Shown here: positions 18,084-26,633 of the stretch, one piece after another
Layout of the letters: every line of letters begins with the position of its first letter
How positions within the stretch are numbered: position 1 is the first letter of the stretch
Origin: Rhodoblastus sp963727035
Lineage (GTDB): Bacteria > Pseudomonadota > Alphaproteobacteria > Rhizobiales > Beijerinckiaceae
DNA length: 64,000 nt
NCBI GenBank assembly: GCA_963727035.1
Contig: CAVSEY010000002.1
Span: 1 to 64,000 of the forward strand
Reading direction: 5' to 3'
Notes under the pieces: generated by a model
Told to the model about the DNA's origin: nothing
Databases searched by the model: none
The model's input: the letters and a program-made list of their open reading frames with translations, nothing else
Position numbers and translations under genes: made by a program

Positions 18084-20449
18084 GCGCCCGTCCGCCGCCG
18101 CGAAGCCTTTGCCGGGGATTGTTTGGTTTTCGCCCGCGCCGCCTTGGTTTTCAGCGCGCCGGCGCGACCGACCCGCGGCTTGCCCCCGCTCAGCATTTCG
18201 AAGCGTAGCGCCCCGGCGAAAGGCGCGGCCTCGACGAGGCGCACCGTCACGGCGTCGCCCAGTTGAAAGGTTTCGCCGGTGCGCGCGCCGATCATGGCCA
18301 TATGCGCCTCTTCGAAACGGAAATAATCCGCGCCGAGCGTCGCGGCCGGCACGAAGCCGTCGGCGCCGGTATCCGTCAGTTTCACGAACAGGCCGGAGGG
18401 CGTGACGCCGGCGACGCGGCCGTCGAAACGCGCGCCGATCTTGTCGGCGAGAAAGACCGCGATCAGCCTGTCGACGGTTTCGCGCTCGGCGGCCATGGCG
18501 CGGCGCTCGCAGGCTGAAATCCGCGCCGCGATCTCGGCGAGATGTTCGCGGCTCATGTCGGGCAGGCCGCCGGGACCGAGCTCGAGCGCCCGCACCAGAG
18601 CGCGATGGACGATCAGATCGGCATAGCGGCGGATCGGCGAGGTGAAATGGGCGTAGCGCCGCAGATGCAGGCCGAAATGGCCGTAATTCTCCGCGACATA
18701 TTCGGCCTGGGCCTGGGTGCGCAGAACGATCTCGTTGACGACGTTCTCATGCTCCGTGCCGCGCACTTTGGCGAGAATGGCGTTGAACTGCATCGGCTTC
18801 AGAACCTGGCCCTTGGCGAGCTTGATCCCGATCGTCGCCAGGAATTCCGACAGCGCGTTGAGCTTCTCGACCGAAGGCTCGTCATGGGCGCGATAGATGA
18901 GGTGGGATTTTTGCGCTTCGAGCGTTTCGGCGGCGGCGACATTGGCGAGGATCATGAATTCCTCGATCAATTTATGGGAGTCCAGCCTCGGCGGCGTCAG
19001 CACCCGATCCACCGTGCCGTCGTCCTTAAGCAGAATCTTGCGCTCGGGCAGGTCGAGATCGAGCGGCGAGCGCCTTTCGCGCGCGATCTTCGTCGCCTCG
19101 TGCGCCCGCCACAAGGGCCGCAAGACCTCGTCGAGCAGCGGCCGCGTCGTATCGTCGGCGCGGCCGTCGATGGCGTCCTGCGCCTGCTGGTAGGAGAGTT
19201 TCGCCGCCGAGCGCATCATCACGCGATGAAAGCTGTGGCCGATCTTGTGGCCGTCCCGGCCAATTCGCATCCGGCAGGCCAGCGCCGGACGGTCCTCGCC
19301 CTGGCGTAGCGAACACAGGTCGTTGGAAATGCGCTCGGGCAGCATGGGCACGACGCGATCCGGGAAATAGACCGAATTGCCGCGATCCAGAGCCTCGCGG
19401 TCGAGCGCCCCACCCGGGCGCACATACCAGCTGACGTCGGCTATGGCGACGGTGACGACAAAACCGTCGGGATTGTCCGCAGAATCGTCGGGCGCGGCGT
19501 GGACGGCGTCGTCATGGTCCTTGGCGTCGGGCGGGTCGATGGTCACGAGCGCCAAGGAGCGCCAGTCCTCGCGCCGGAAACCTTCGGCCTCGATTCGCCC
19601 CGGTCTGGCCTGTTCCGACGCCTCGATCGTCTCGGCCCGGAACACGTCCGGCAGGCCATGGACGTTGATGGCGATCAGGCTGATCGCCTTTTCGCTGTTC
19701 ATCGAGCCCAGCCGCTCGCGCACCTTGGCGACGGGCAAACCAAGCCGTCCGCGCGAAAGAGTTTCGACGCTGACGAGATCGCCGTCGCGGGCCTCGCCGC
19801 GGTCGGCCTCGGCGATGCGGAATTCCTTGTCGCGCAGCTTCTTGTCGACCGGCAAGATGCGCCCGCCCCCGCCGCGCGGGTCGTCGCGGAATATTCCCAG
19901 CACGCGCTTCGCCGCGCGTGAAAGAATCTTGACCACCCGGCCGGAATAGCCGGGGCCGCCGGCCTCGCGCGAAGGCGCAACGCGCAGCAGCGCGCGGTCG
20001 CCGATTCCCGGCGCAGGAGGACCATGACGCAGGCCGGGCCGCGGCTTTTTCGGCGCGAAAACAATGATGCGCGGCAGCGGCCCAAGCTCCTCCTCCCATT
20101 CGGCGGGCGTGGCGATCAGGTCGCCGTCGCGGTCGCGGGAGACGATGTCGGCGAGCACGATCTGCGGCAGGGCGCCTTTCTCGTGCAGACCTTTTGCCGA
20201 GCGTTTGATCTCGCCCTCGATCTCCAGCTCTTTCAGGATTTTCTTCAACAGAATCTTGTCGTCGCCGCGAATGCCGAAAGCGCGGGCGATCTCGCGCTTG
20301 CCGATCTTTTCGGGCGCCGCCTCCCCCGCCGCGCGCTCGCGGGCGATGAAGGCGAGAATGTCCTCGCGGGACGGCATGGGGGGCTTTTGGGGGGCGGGTC
20401 TTTTCGGCACGTTCGAATCATAGGATTTGTCGGACCAGCCGTCATCCAC
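18080..20449 (-). CDS. rnr: Ribonuclease R
   Basis: A 3'-5' exoribonuclease that degrades structured RNA. The 789-residue protein has an N-terminal winged-helix part (SREDILAFIARERAAG), cold-shock domains, and the RNB catalytic core, with the acidic set in DPPDAKDHDDAVHA and the block SVYFPDRVVPMLPERISN. A C-terminal S1 domain (GRVAGVTPSGLFVKLTDTGADGFVP) follows, then a basic Lys/Ala/Arg tail. The annotated start is a GTG at 20449; MPSREDIL 24 codons later is an alternative. The Nudix gene overlaps its 3' end. Confidence 0.94.
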   Translation of the reverse strand: MDDGWSDKSYDSNVPKRPAPQKPPMPSREDILAFIARERAAGEAAPEKIGKREIARAFGIRGDDKILLKKILKELEIEGEIKRSAKGLHEKGALPQIVLADIVSRDRDGDLIATPAEWEEELGPLPRIIVFAPKKPRPGLRHGPPAPGIGDRALLRVAPSREAGGPGYSGRVVKILSRAAKRVLGIFRDDPRGGGGRILPVDKKLRDKEFRIAEADRGEARDGDLVSVETLSRGRLGLPVAKVRERLGSMNSEKAISLIAINVHGLPDVFRAETIEASEQARPGRIEAEGFRREDWRSLALVTIDPPDAKDHDDAVHAAPDDSADNPDGFVVTVAIADVSWYVRPGGALDREALDRGNSVYFPDRVVPMLPERISNDLCSLRQGEDRPALACRMRIGRDGHKIGHSFHRVMMRSAAKLSYQQAQDAIDGRADDTTRPLLDEVLRPLWRAHEATKIARERRSPLDLDLPERKILLKDDGTVDRVLTPPRLDSHKLIEEFMILANVAAAETLEAQKSHLIYRAHDEPSVEKLNALSEFLATIGIKLAKGQVLKPMQFNAILAKVRGTEHENVVNEIVLRTQAQAEYVAENYGHFGLHLRRYAHFTSPIRRYADLIVHRALVRALELGPGGLPDMSREHLAEIAARISACERRAMAAERETVDRLIAVFLADKIGARFDGRVAGVTPSGLFVKLTDTGADGFVPAATLGADYFRFEEAHMAMIGARTGETFQLGDAVTVRLVEAAPFAGALRFEMLSGGKPRVGRAGALKTKAARAKTKQSPAKASRRRTGA

Positions 20450-20508
20450 GAACTTCCGTCAACGTTTGGAAAAGCGCCCAGTCCCTCCCCTTCACGGGGA
20501 AATGGAAC

Positions 20509-21015
20509 TTACAGCCGCCGGCAGATATCCATGGCGATGGCGTCGAAGGCCGCCGTCACGCCCTCGCCGGTCTTGGCGCTCGACAGCATCGCATGTTCGG
20601 ACGGAAGGCCGCGACGGTCGAATTTCGTGAGGTCGGGAACGACCATATCGGTCTTGTTGACCACCGCCCGCACCGAGCGGCCGGGAAGCCGCGCCAGGAA
20701 ATCGGCGGCGAGATCGAACATCCGTTCGATGGTGGACGGACGCGAGGCGTCGGCCACCACCAGGGCGCCTGAGGCGCCTGAGAGATAGAGCGATTTGAAA
20801 ATATGGTGGCCGAAATCGCCGTCGGTGTCCCACAGCAGCAGGTTTGCGGTCACCGGCCCGGCCTCGGCGCTCAGGGTCAGCTGATGGGTCAGGATGTCCA
20901 CGCCGATCGTGGTTTTGTAATCGGCGTCGAATTTGTTGAACATCAGCCGCTTGGCGAGCGACGACTTCCCGACGCCGATGTCGCCCATCAACATGACTTT
21001 GGCGGAAAATTTCAA
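20509..21015 (-). CDS. Ras-like small GTPase with non-canonical G3 motif
   Basis: A 168-residue stand-alone GTPase of the Ras/Rab/MglA superfamily. G1 is GDIGVGKS (residues 11-18) and switch I contains TTIGVD (35-40). G3 reads WDTDGD (62-67) where eukaryotic Ras has DTAGQ, so the catalytic Gln is Asp. G4 is NKTD (120-123) and G5 is SSAKT. The start is a TTG at 21015 overlapping the OmpA stop codon (TTGA), with GGAGCAAGGG upstream, so translation is coupled. The missing Gln suggests slow intrinsic hydrolysis and dependence on a partner. The neighbouring membrane/OmpA protein is the obvious candidate partner (inference). Confidence 0.87.
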   Translation of the reverse strand: MKFSAKVMLMGDIGVGKSSLAKRLMFNKFDADYKTTIGVDILTHQLTLSAEAGPVTANLLLWDTDGDFGHHIFKSLYLSGASGALVVADASRPSTIERMFDLAADFLARLPGRSVRAVVNKTDMVVPDLTKFDRRGLPSEHAMLSSAKTGEGVTAAFDAIAMDICRRL

Positions 21016-22712
21016 TTCCCTTGCTCCGCTTGCGGGACCAACTCGAAGACAACCCGGCGGTTACGGCGGCTGTCCGGCCCGTTTTCGGCGGCGATGGGCG
21101 ATTCGGCGCCACGGCCTGCGGAGACAAGTTTACTGGAATCAACGCCTTGTGCAATCAGCGCGGCGACGGCGGCGTCGGCGCGCGCCTGCGAAAGTTTCAT
21201 GTTGCGCCGGTTCGACCCCAGCCTGTCGGTATAGCCCGCAACGCGAAGGGCGGCGCCGCTCTCCTTCATCGCGAGCGCGAGCGCGGCGATCTGCGCTTGC
21301 GCCTTTTGCGGGTCGAGGAAATCCGTTCCGTCGTCGAACCAGATCGTCGTCGCGGCGGCGAGGCGCGCGAGGCGGGCCGCTGGCGTCGACGCCTGCGCTT
21401 GGCGCTCGGCCTCCGCGGATTCGAGGCGGGAAACCCTTCCCGTCAGGACCGCCGCGCGCGCGCCGTGCGCGGCAAGCGCCGCCTGCGTCTGGTCGCGCGG
21501 CGCGGCGGCGTCGAGGCTGGCCGCAGTTGCGACCCGCGCCACGCGCATGTCCAGCCGATAAGGCGTTCCGGCGCCGTCGATCGCGCGCTGGAGCGCCGTG
21601 AGATCGGCCTCGGGCGGCGCCAGCCCGATCAGCGTCGCGCGACGACGGGCGGACTCCAGCGTCAGTTTCAGCGGCCAGTCGTCGAGGCCGGGCTGCGCCG
21701 CTTTCGCCCGGGCGAACGCGGCGTCGAGCCGCCGCTGCCACAGAAAATTCCGCGCCGGCGCATAGGCCGCCCAGCCGATGAGCAGAAGCGCCAGAGCAGC
21801 CAGCGCCAGCTTGGGCGCCTTTCCGCCTTTCGCCGGCGAAGCCTCCGCGAAATCGGCGGCGACCGCGGTCAGCGACGCCGCGTCCGGCCCGGCGGGCGCG
21901 GTCGAAACCAGGGCGAGCAGCGCCGCGTCCATCCGCGCCTCGTCGCCCGGGCGCGGCTCGCCCAAAAACTCGGCGGCGACGATGAGCCGCGCCGAGGCGC
22001 GCAGCAGCAGCCGGCTCGCGCCCATGTCGAGCCTGCGCAATTCGCCATGCTCGCGGGCAAAAGCTTCCGCCGCGAACTGGCTGATCGCGGCGAGCATCCC
22101 GCCGATCATTTCATCCTGCGAATTCGGGGCGCTGTCGGCGGGCCAATGGGCGAGCAGCCGCCCGCTGTCGCGCTCCAAAGCCAGGATGCGGCGCACGCGC
22201 GGGCGCTGCGCGGCCTCGATCAGGATTTCCGCGAGCGGCCGCCCGGTCAGCAGGGCGCGCAGGCGCAGCCGCCACAGCCTCGTCGACAAGAGCTGGTCGA
22301 GCCGGGCGTCGATATTCTCGACCAGCGTACGGAAGGCGTTGGCGACGGCGGCGGCGACCAGCCGCCCGGTGATCGGATAAAGCGCCTCCACCATCATGTC
22401 GCGCGAATTGGCGATTTCCGAGCGGATCGCGGCGACCACCAGAGGCGCCAAAGCCTGCGACATTTCGCGATGGCTGGCGACTTCGGCGCGGCGCAGCGCG
22501 CCGGCGAGGATTTCCGCCGTCGCCGCCTCCAGCCGCGCGTTGTCGCCGAGTCGGGCCGCCAGCGCCTCGGTGCGCTGCTGAAGCGCGTCGAGCCGCGACT
22601 GCTCGTTGCGAAACAGCAGCTGTTTCAGCAGGCCGAGCTCCGCGGACGACGCTGCCCCGCTCCCGGGCGCCGCTTCTTCACTCTCGACTTCCGGCTTCGC
22701 CGGCGCCGCCAT
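21012..22712 (-). CDS. Membrane-anchored OmpA-domain protein with large cytoplasmic region
   Basis: The 566-residue protein begins with an LLKQLLFRNEQ coiled-coil motif. A cytoplasmic region of about 300 residues contains a block RRILALERDSGRLLAHW...DEMIGGMLAAISQFAAEAF, followed by a Leu-rich strand pair. The spacing resembles Roadblock/longin-type folds, though this is my inference. One transmembrane helix (KLALAALALLLIGWAAYA, near 299-317) leads to a periplasmic spacer. It ends in an OmpA-type peptidoglycan-binding domain (DGTDFLDP, RRNMKLSQARADAA and SRRNRRVVFEL). I recall a similar layout in proteins from cyanobacteria and proteobacteria. It lies between the coiled-coil gene (1-bp gap) and the GTPase gene (overlap). 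Confidence 0.85.
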   Translation of the reverse strand: MAAPAKPEVESEEAAPGSGAASSAELGLLKQLLFRNEQSRLDALQQRTEALAARLGDNARLEAATAEILAGALRRAEVASHREMSQALAPLVVAAIRSEIANSRDMMVEALYPITGRLVAAAVANAFRTLVENIDARLDQLLSTRLWRLRLRALLTGRPLAEILIEAAQRPRVRRILALERDSGRLLAHWPADSAPNSQDEMIGGMLAAISQFAAEAFAREHGELRRLDMGASRLLLRASARLIVAAEFLGEPRPGDEARMDAALLALVSTAPAGPDAASLTAVAADFAEASPAKGGKAPKLALAALALLLIGWAAYAPARNFLWQRRLDAAFARAKAAQPGLDDWPLKLTLESARRRATLIGLAPPEADLTALQRAIDGAGTPYRLDMRVARVATAASLDAAAPRDQTQAALAAHGARAAVLTGRVSRLESAEAERQAQASTPAARLARLAAATTIWFDDGTDFLDPQKAQAQIAALALAMKESGAALRVAGYTDRLGSNRRNMKLSQARADAAVAALIAQGVDSSKLVSAGRGAESPIAAENGPDSRRNRRVVFELVPQAEQGN

Positions 22713-22713
22713 T

Positions 22714-23043
22714 TCAGCGCGCCTTGCCCGAGGCGCCCATGTTGCGCACCGCCGCGCCGAGATTGGCGATGGCCGCGCCGATGTCGTCGACCGAGGTCAG
22801 CCGCTTCTGTTCGACATCGCGGGCGAGCGTCTCGATCCGGCTTTCGAGATCGGCGAATTTGGCGGCGAGATCGGCGCGCAAATCCGAAACCAGCTTTTCC
22901 AGCTTGTCGTCGATCTGCCCGAGGCGCGTGTCGGTCGCCCGCCTGTCGGCCCCGAACAGGAGCTCGCGCACCTGGTTGATCGTATCGGCCTCGACCGCCG
23001 CAGCGCCTTCGAACGCGTCGCTTTTCCCAGAATTGTTTTTCAT
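22714..23043 (-). CDS. Small coiled-coil protein, first gene of the GTPase/OmpA operon
   Basis: A 109-residue soluble protein with no signal peptide. The start MKNNSGK at 23043 has GGAGACGGGG upstream; longer upstream reading is less coding-like. Residues 22-52 (INQVRELLFGADRRATDTRL) share an LLF-x-[DE] pattern with the N-terminus of the OmpA protein, and the rest is a heptad-rich helix (DDKLEKLVSDLRADLAAKF). The common motif suggests the two proteins dock on each other or on the same partner. I do not recognise a named family. It ends one base before the OmpA start. Confidence 0.75.
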   Translation of the reverse strand: MKNNSGKSDAFEGAAAVEADTINQVRELLFGADRRATDTRLGQIDDKLEKLVSDLRADLAAKFADLESRIETLARDVEQKRLTSVDDIGAAIANLGAAVRNMGASGKAR

Positions 23044-23373
23044 CCCCGTCTCCGACCAAGCCCGTCGAACGCCCTCCGTCCAGCCGAATCCGGGCTCTCC
23101 ATTCATTTCTAAGACCGAAGAAAAGGGCGCGGCAAGAGGCGCCGGCGCGAACTTTCGTCCTTCTTCATCGCGCCAATTCATCGCGCCAGGGCGCCGGCGC
23201 GCGCCGCGAGCGAACGGGCGCAGGCGCGCGCCAGGCTTTGGAGGTGTTGATCGCGCCCGAAGTCGCTTGCCGCAGGCGCGGCCCAAGCTTAGCATGAACT
23301 AAAGACGCGGATCCGGGCGTTGCGACCCCAATGGATTCGGACTCAAAATCGATTTCCAGCCGGAAAAGAGCCC

Positions 23374-24825
23374 ATGGCGCATAGTTTTGTCACGCGCAAG
23401 ACCATCGAGGATCTGCGCGATCGGAGCGACGGCGCGATCCATGGCGTCGGCTTCACCCGCAGCCTCGGCGTGGTTTCGCTGACGGCGATGGGCATCGGCG
23501 CGATCATCGGCGTGGGGATTTTCGTGCTCACCGGCGCGGCGGCGGCGCGCTATGCCGGCCCCGCCGTGGTCCTGTCCTTCGCGCTGGCCGGATTCGCCTG
23601 CGCCGTGGTCGCTTTGTGCTATGCGGAACTGGCGGCGTTGATCCCGGTTTCGGGCAGCACCTATTCCTATGTCTACGCCGCGCTGGGCGAGATTTTCGCC
23701 TGGATGATCGGCTGGGATCTGGTGCTGGAATACGCCATGGCCGCCGCCACCGTGGCGGTGGGCTGGTCGGGCTATCTGGTCAGCCTGCTGGCGAATCTCG
23801 GCCTGCGTCTGCCGCCGCAATTCACCGCCCCGCCCGGCGCTGCGACCGCCGTCGCCGGCGTGACCGGGCTGGTCAACATTCCGGCGGCGGCCATTGTCGT
23901 CGTCATCACCGGCCTGCTCATCCTCGGGACGAGGGAATCGTCGCGGGTCAACAATGTCATGGTCGGTTTCAAGCTGGCGGTGGTGCTGATCGTCATCGTC
24001 GCCGGCGGGCTTCATGTCGTTCCCGCCCATTGGACGCCGTTCATTCCGCCAAATTCCGGCGAATTCGGCCATTTCGGCTTCAGCGGCGTGCTGCGCGGCG
24101 CGGCGGTGGTGTTTTTCGCCTATATCGGTTTCGACGCCGTCTCGACCGCGGCGCAGGAGGCGCACGACCCGCAACGCACGGTCCCGATCGGCCTGATCGC
24201 CTCGCTCGCCATTTGCACCGTCCTCTATATCGGCGTGGCGGCGGTGCTGACCGGCGTGGTTCCCTACCAGCAGCTCAACCGGCCCGACCCGATTTCCGCC
24301 GTCATCGACGTCATCGGCCTGCCCTGGCTCGCCATCGCCGTGAAATTTGCGATCATCGCCGGCCTGACCACGGTCATTCTGGTCCTGCTTTTCGGTCAGG
24401 CCCGCATTCTGTACGCCATGGCCAAGGACGGCTTTCTGCCCGCCTTTTTCTCGCGCATCCATCCGCGCTTCCACACCCCGGCGGGCAGCCAGGCCCTGAT
24501 CGGTCTGGCGGTCGCCGTCGTCGCCGGGCTGTTCCCCATCGACCTGCTCGGAGAACTGGTCAGCATCGGCACGCTGGCGGCTTTCGCCCTGGTCTGCATG
24601 GCGATCATCCATCTGCGGCGCAGCAATCCCGACGCGCCGCGTCCGTTCCGCGTTCCGGGCTCGCCGGCGCTCCCCATCGTCGGCGTGCTCGCCTGCCTCG
24701 GCCTGATGGTCGGCCTGCCCTGGCAGACCTGGACCAGGCTGGTGGTCTGGCTGATCATCGGCATGGCGCTCTATCTGACTTACGGCCACCGCAACGCGCG
24801 CAAAAGCCGATCCGCCGGAGGTTAG
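23374..24825 (+). CDS. APC-superfamily amino acid permease
   Basis: An inner-membrane secondary transporter of 483 residues with about twelve helices. The CAT-like N-terminus (HSFVTRKTIEDL...) leads into TM1 with GIGAIIGVGIFVLTG, the unwound substrate/ion-binding segment of APC carriers. Later blocks include ALIPVSGSTYSYVYAALGE, FFAYIGFDAVSTAAQEAHDP and GQARILYAMAKDGFLP, all family signatures. The start at 23374 matches the usual beginning; 18 upstream codons are dropped. The stop codon TAG lies inside the inverted-repeat element that follows. Substrate is probably a cationic or neutral amino acid. Confidence 0.9.
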   Translation: MAHSFVTRKTIEDLRDRSDGAIHGVGFTRSLGVVSLTAMGIGAIIGVGIFVLTGAAAARYAGPAVVLSFALAGFACAVVALCYAELAALIPVSGSTYSYVYAALGEIFAWMIGWDLVLEYAMAAATVAVGWSGYLVSLLANLGLRLPPQFTAPPGAATAVAGVTGLVNIPAAAIVVVITGLLILGTRESSRVNNVMVGFKLAVVLIVIVAGGLHVVPAHWTPFIPPNSGEFGHFGFSGVLRGAAVVFFAYIGFDAVSTAAQEAHDPQRTVPIGLIASLAICTVLYIGVAAVLTGVVPYQQLNRPDPISAVIDVIGLPWLAIAVKFAIIAGLTTVILVLLFGQARILYAMAKDGFLPAFFSRIHPRFHTPAGSQALIGLAVAVVAGLFPIDLLGELVSIGTLAAFALVCMAIIHLRRSNPDAPRPFRVPGSPALPIVGVLACLGLMVGLPWQTWTRLVVWLIIGMALYLTYGHRNARKSRSAGG

Positions 24826-25154
24826 AGCGTTTCCCATCCGTCTTGGCGCATTCTGCCGAGGGATTTTGCCCCGGCGCCAGGAGCGTGGCGCAAGGCGTGT
24901 CGCGGACACGGCTAAGCCGCGCGACGCCGCGCCGGGGCAAAGCCCCGGCCCCCCGAACCGGGATGTTTCCCGGTTCGCCGTTCGAGGACGAGACCAAGTC
25001 GGATACATCCGACTTGGGCGGGGTTCGCCTTTGACGGCCGCCCGGTGCGTTGCGAACCTTGGCCGTGTCCTCGACACGGCCTGCGGCCCGCGCCTTCCGG
25101 ATCGCCTCGCCAAAGGCGAACAGAATGCGTCAAGACGGGTGGGAAACGCTCTAA
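24822..25154. repeat. Hairpin-rich element with 34-bp terminal inverted repeats
   Basis: The left end 24822-24855 (TTAGAGCGTTTCCC...) is matched by the reverse complement of 25121-25154 at 32 of 34 positions. Between them are further perfect hairpins: GCCGGGG...CCCCGGC near 24930-24950, GAACCGGGATGTTTCCCGGTTC near 24956-24977, and AAGTCGGATACATCCGACTT near 24995-25015. No protein is encoded. The left end supplies the stop codon of the permease gene, so insertion occurred at its very 3' end. Confidence 0.75.
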
Positions 25155-25340
25155 ATTGGCGGCGGCCTCGTGAGCAATCCTTGCTTCTAAGGCGGCCGCC
25201 ACGATGACGGGCGCTGCTCTCCGCGCGCCTGAGTCGAGACGATCGTCGCTTTTTGCGCCTTTCTCGACGCGGCGCAGGTGACCTCTCCGGCGCAAAGCGT
25301 TATAACCCGAAACGGTCGGAGTTCCTGACGGAGTTGCTCA

Positions 25341-25757
25341 ATGTCCCGCCTGTTCGCCCTGTGTCTTGCAACCGCTCTAACCTGCGCCGGAGCCGCGGTC
25401 GCGCCGATGACCGCCTATGGCCAGGACGTCGGCGTCTGGCCGCCGAATCCGTCGCCGGTCGAAAGCGTTGGCTACGCGCTGACGTCTGTGGGCGGCGTAT
25501 TGACCAATCCCTGTTTCTTCGGCGGTTGCCGTTACGATTCTCGCGACGCCTGTTATCCCGGCCGCTCCTGCAGCGGAAGCTGGGGCGGCGTGACGGCGGC
25601 GGACGAGCGCTCCACCACGAGGGCGTACCGGGCGCTTTCCAACCTGGCTTCCAAGATGGCCGCCGAAGGGGCGTCTGTTCCGATCACCATTGATGTGGAA
25701 AGCGAACCAAGCGGGCCCCGCCACGTCAGGCGCGCGCGTCACAAGGCGCCCGAGTGA
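25341..25757 (+). CDS. Small secreted Cys-containing protein of unknown function
   Basis: A 138-residue protein with a signal peptide (MSRLFALCLATALTCAGAAVA). Its mature part contains four Cys within NPCFFGGC...DACYPGRSC, which could form two disulfides, followed by a basic tail (RHVRRARHKAPE). The motif VESVGYALTSVGGVLTNPCF is hydrophobic enough to be partly buried. I do not recognise a family. The convergent gene downstream encodes a CcdA-type reductant carrier; a link to disulfide chemistry is possible but not shown. Confidence 0.7.
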   Translation: MSRLFALCLATALTCAGAAVAPMTAYGQDVGVWPPNPSPVESVGYALTSVGGVLTNPCFFGGCRYDSRDACYPGRSCSGSWGGVTAADERSTTRAYRALSNLASKMAAEGASVPITIDVESEPSGPRHVRRARHKAPE

Positions 25758-25809
25758 CCGCTTGCGGCCGGAAAGGCTCCGGCCGCGCGGGCGAAATGCA
25801 TTTGTTCCT

Positions 25810-26541
25810 TCACCCCAGCTTCGCCAGTCCGGGGAAGGTCTGCAACAGCCAGAAACTGACGTTCTGGAAGCCGCCGGTCAAAAACAGCACGCCGGTCGCC
25901 ACCAGGAGCACGCCGACCACGCGCTCGACCTTGCCGAAATGCGCCTTGAACCGGCGCAGGAAATGGACGAAAGGCTCCATCGCCAAAGCCGCGAGCAGGA
26001 ACGGAACGCCAAGACCCAGCGAATAGGCCGCAAGCAGCACCGCGCCCTGCCCGACCGATTCCTCCGAAGACGCCACCGCGAGAATGGCGGCGAGGATCGG
26101 CCCGATGCAGGGTGTCCAGCCGAAGGCGAAGGCGAGGCCCATGACATAGGCGCCCCACAGCCCGACCGGCTTTTCCACGCTCACCCTTTTCTCGCGATAG
26201 AGCAGGCTGAGCTTGAAAACGCCGAGAAAGTGCAGGCCCATGGCGATGATGGCGACGCCGGCGAGCGCGGAAAGCAGGGGCAGATGGGCGCGCACCGTCT
26301 CGCCCACCGCCGAGGCGGTGGCGCCGAGCATGACGAAAACCGTGGAAAAGCCCAGGACGAACAGGACCGCCGCCATCAGCGTGTCGCGCCGCGCCCGCCT
26401 TTCGCCGCCTTCGACCAGCTCCTCCAGCCCCGTGCCGGCGATGAAGGTGAGATAGGGCGGCACCAGAGGCAGCACGCAGGGGCTCAGGAACGACAGGAGC
26501 CCGGCGGCGCCGGCGGCCGAAATCGTCACATTGCTGGTCAT
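25810..26541 (-). CDS. ccdA: CcdA/DsbD-type thiol-disulfide transporter
   Basis: A six-helix inner-membrane protein (243 residues) that passes electrons from cytoplasmic thioredoxin to periplasmic thiol proteins, for example in cytochrome c maturation. The two redox Cys are in FLSPCVLPLVPPY (TM1) and GWTPCIGPILAA (TM4), both intact. No thioredoxin-like partner is encoded beside it. The ATG at 26541 faces the divergent peptidase gene, with 92 bp between the two start codons for both promoters. Confidence 0.92.
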   Translation of the reverse strand: MTSNVTISAAGAAGLLSFLSPCVLPLVPPYLTFIAGTGLEELVEGGERRARRDTLMAAVLFVLGFSTVFVMLGATASAVGETVRAHLPLLSALAGVAIIAMGLHFLGVFKLSLLYREKRVSVEKPVGLWGAYVMGLAFAFGWTPCIGPILAAILAVASSEESVGQGAVLLAAYSLGLGVPFLLAALAMEPFVHFLRRFKAHFGKVERVVGVLLVATGVLFLTGGFQNVSFWLLQTFPGLAKLG

Positions 26542-26633
26542 TTTTTCTCCGTTCCGGCCTCGGGGCCTCGAATCCCGCCGTCGAGGCTTATACGATAGAA
26601 TTTGGTGGAAGTTTCAATTCGAAAGGCCGCGCG

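Noticed and set aside
24866..25207. ORFs inside the hairpin-rich element
   Set aside because: They are interrupted in relation to the symmetric repeat structure and show no protein features.
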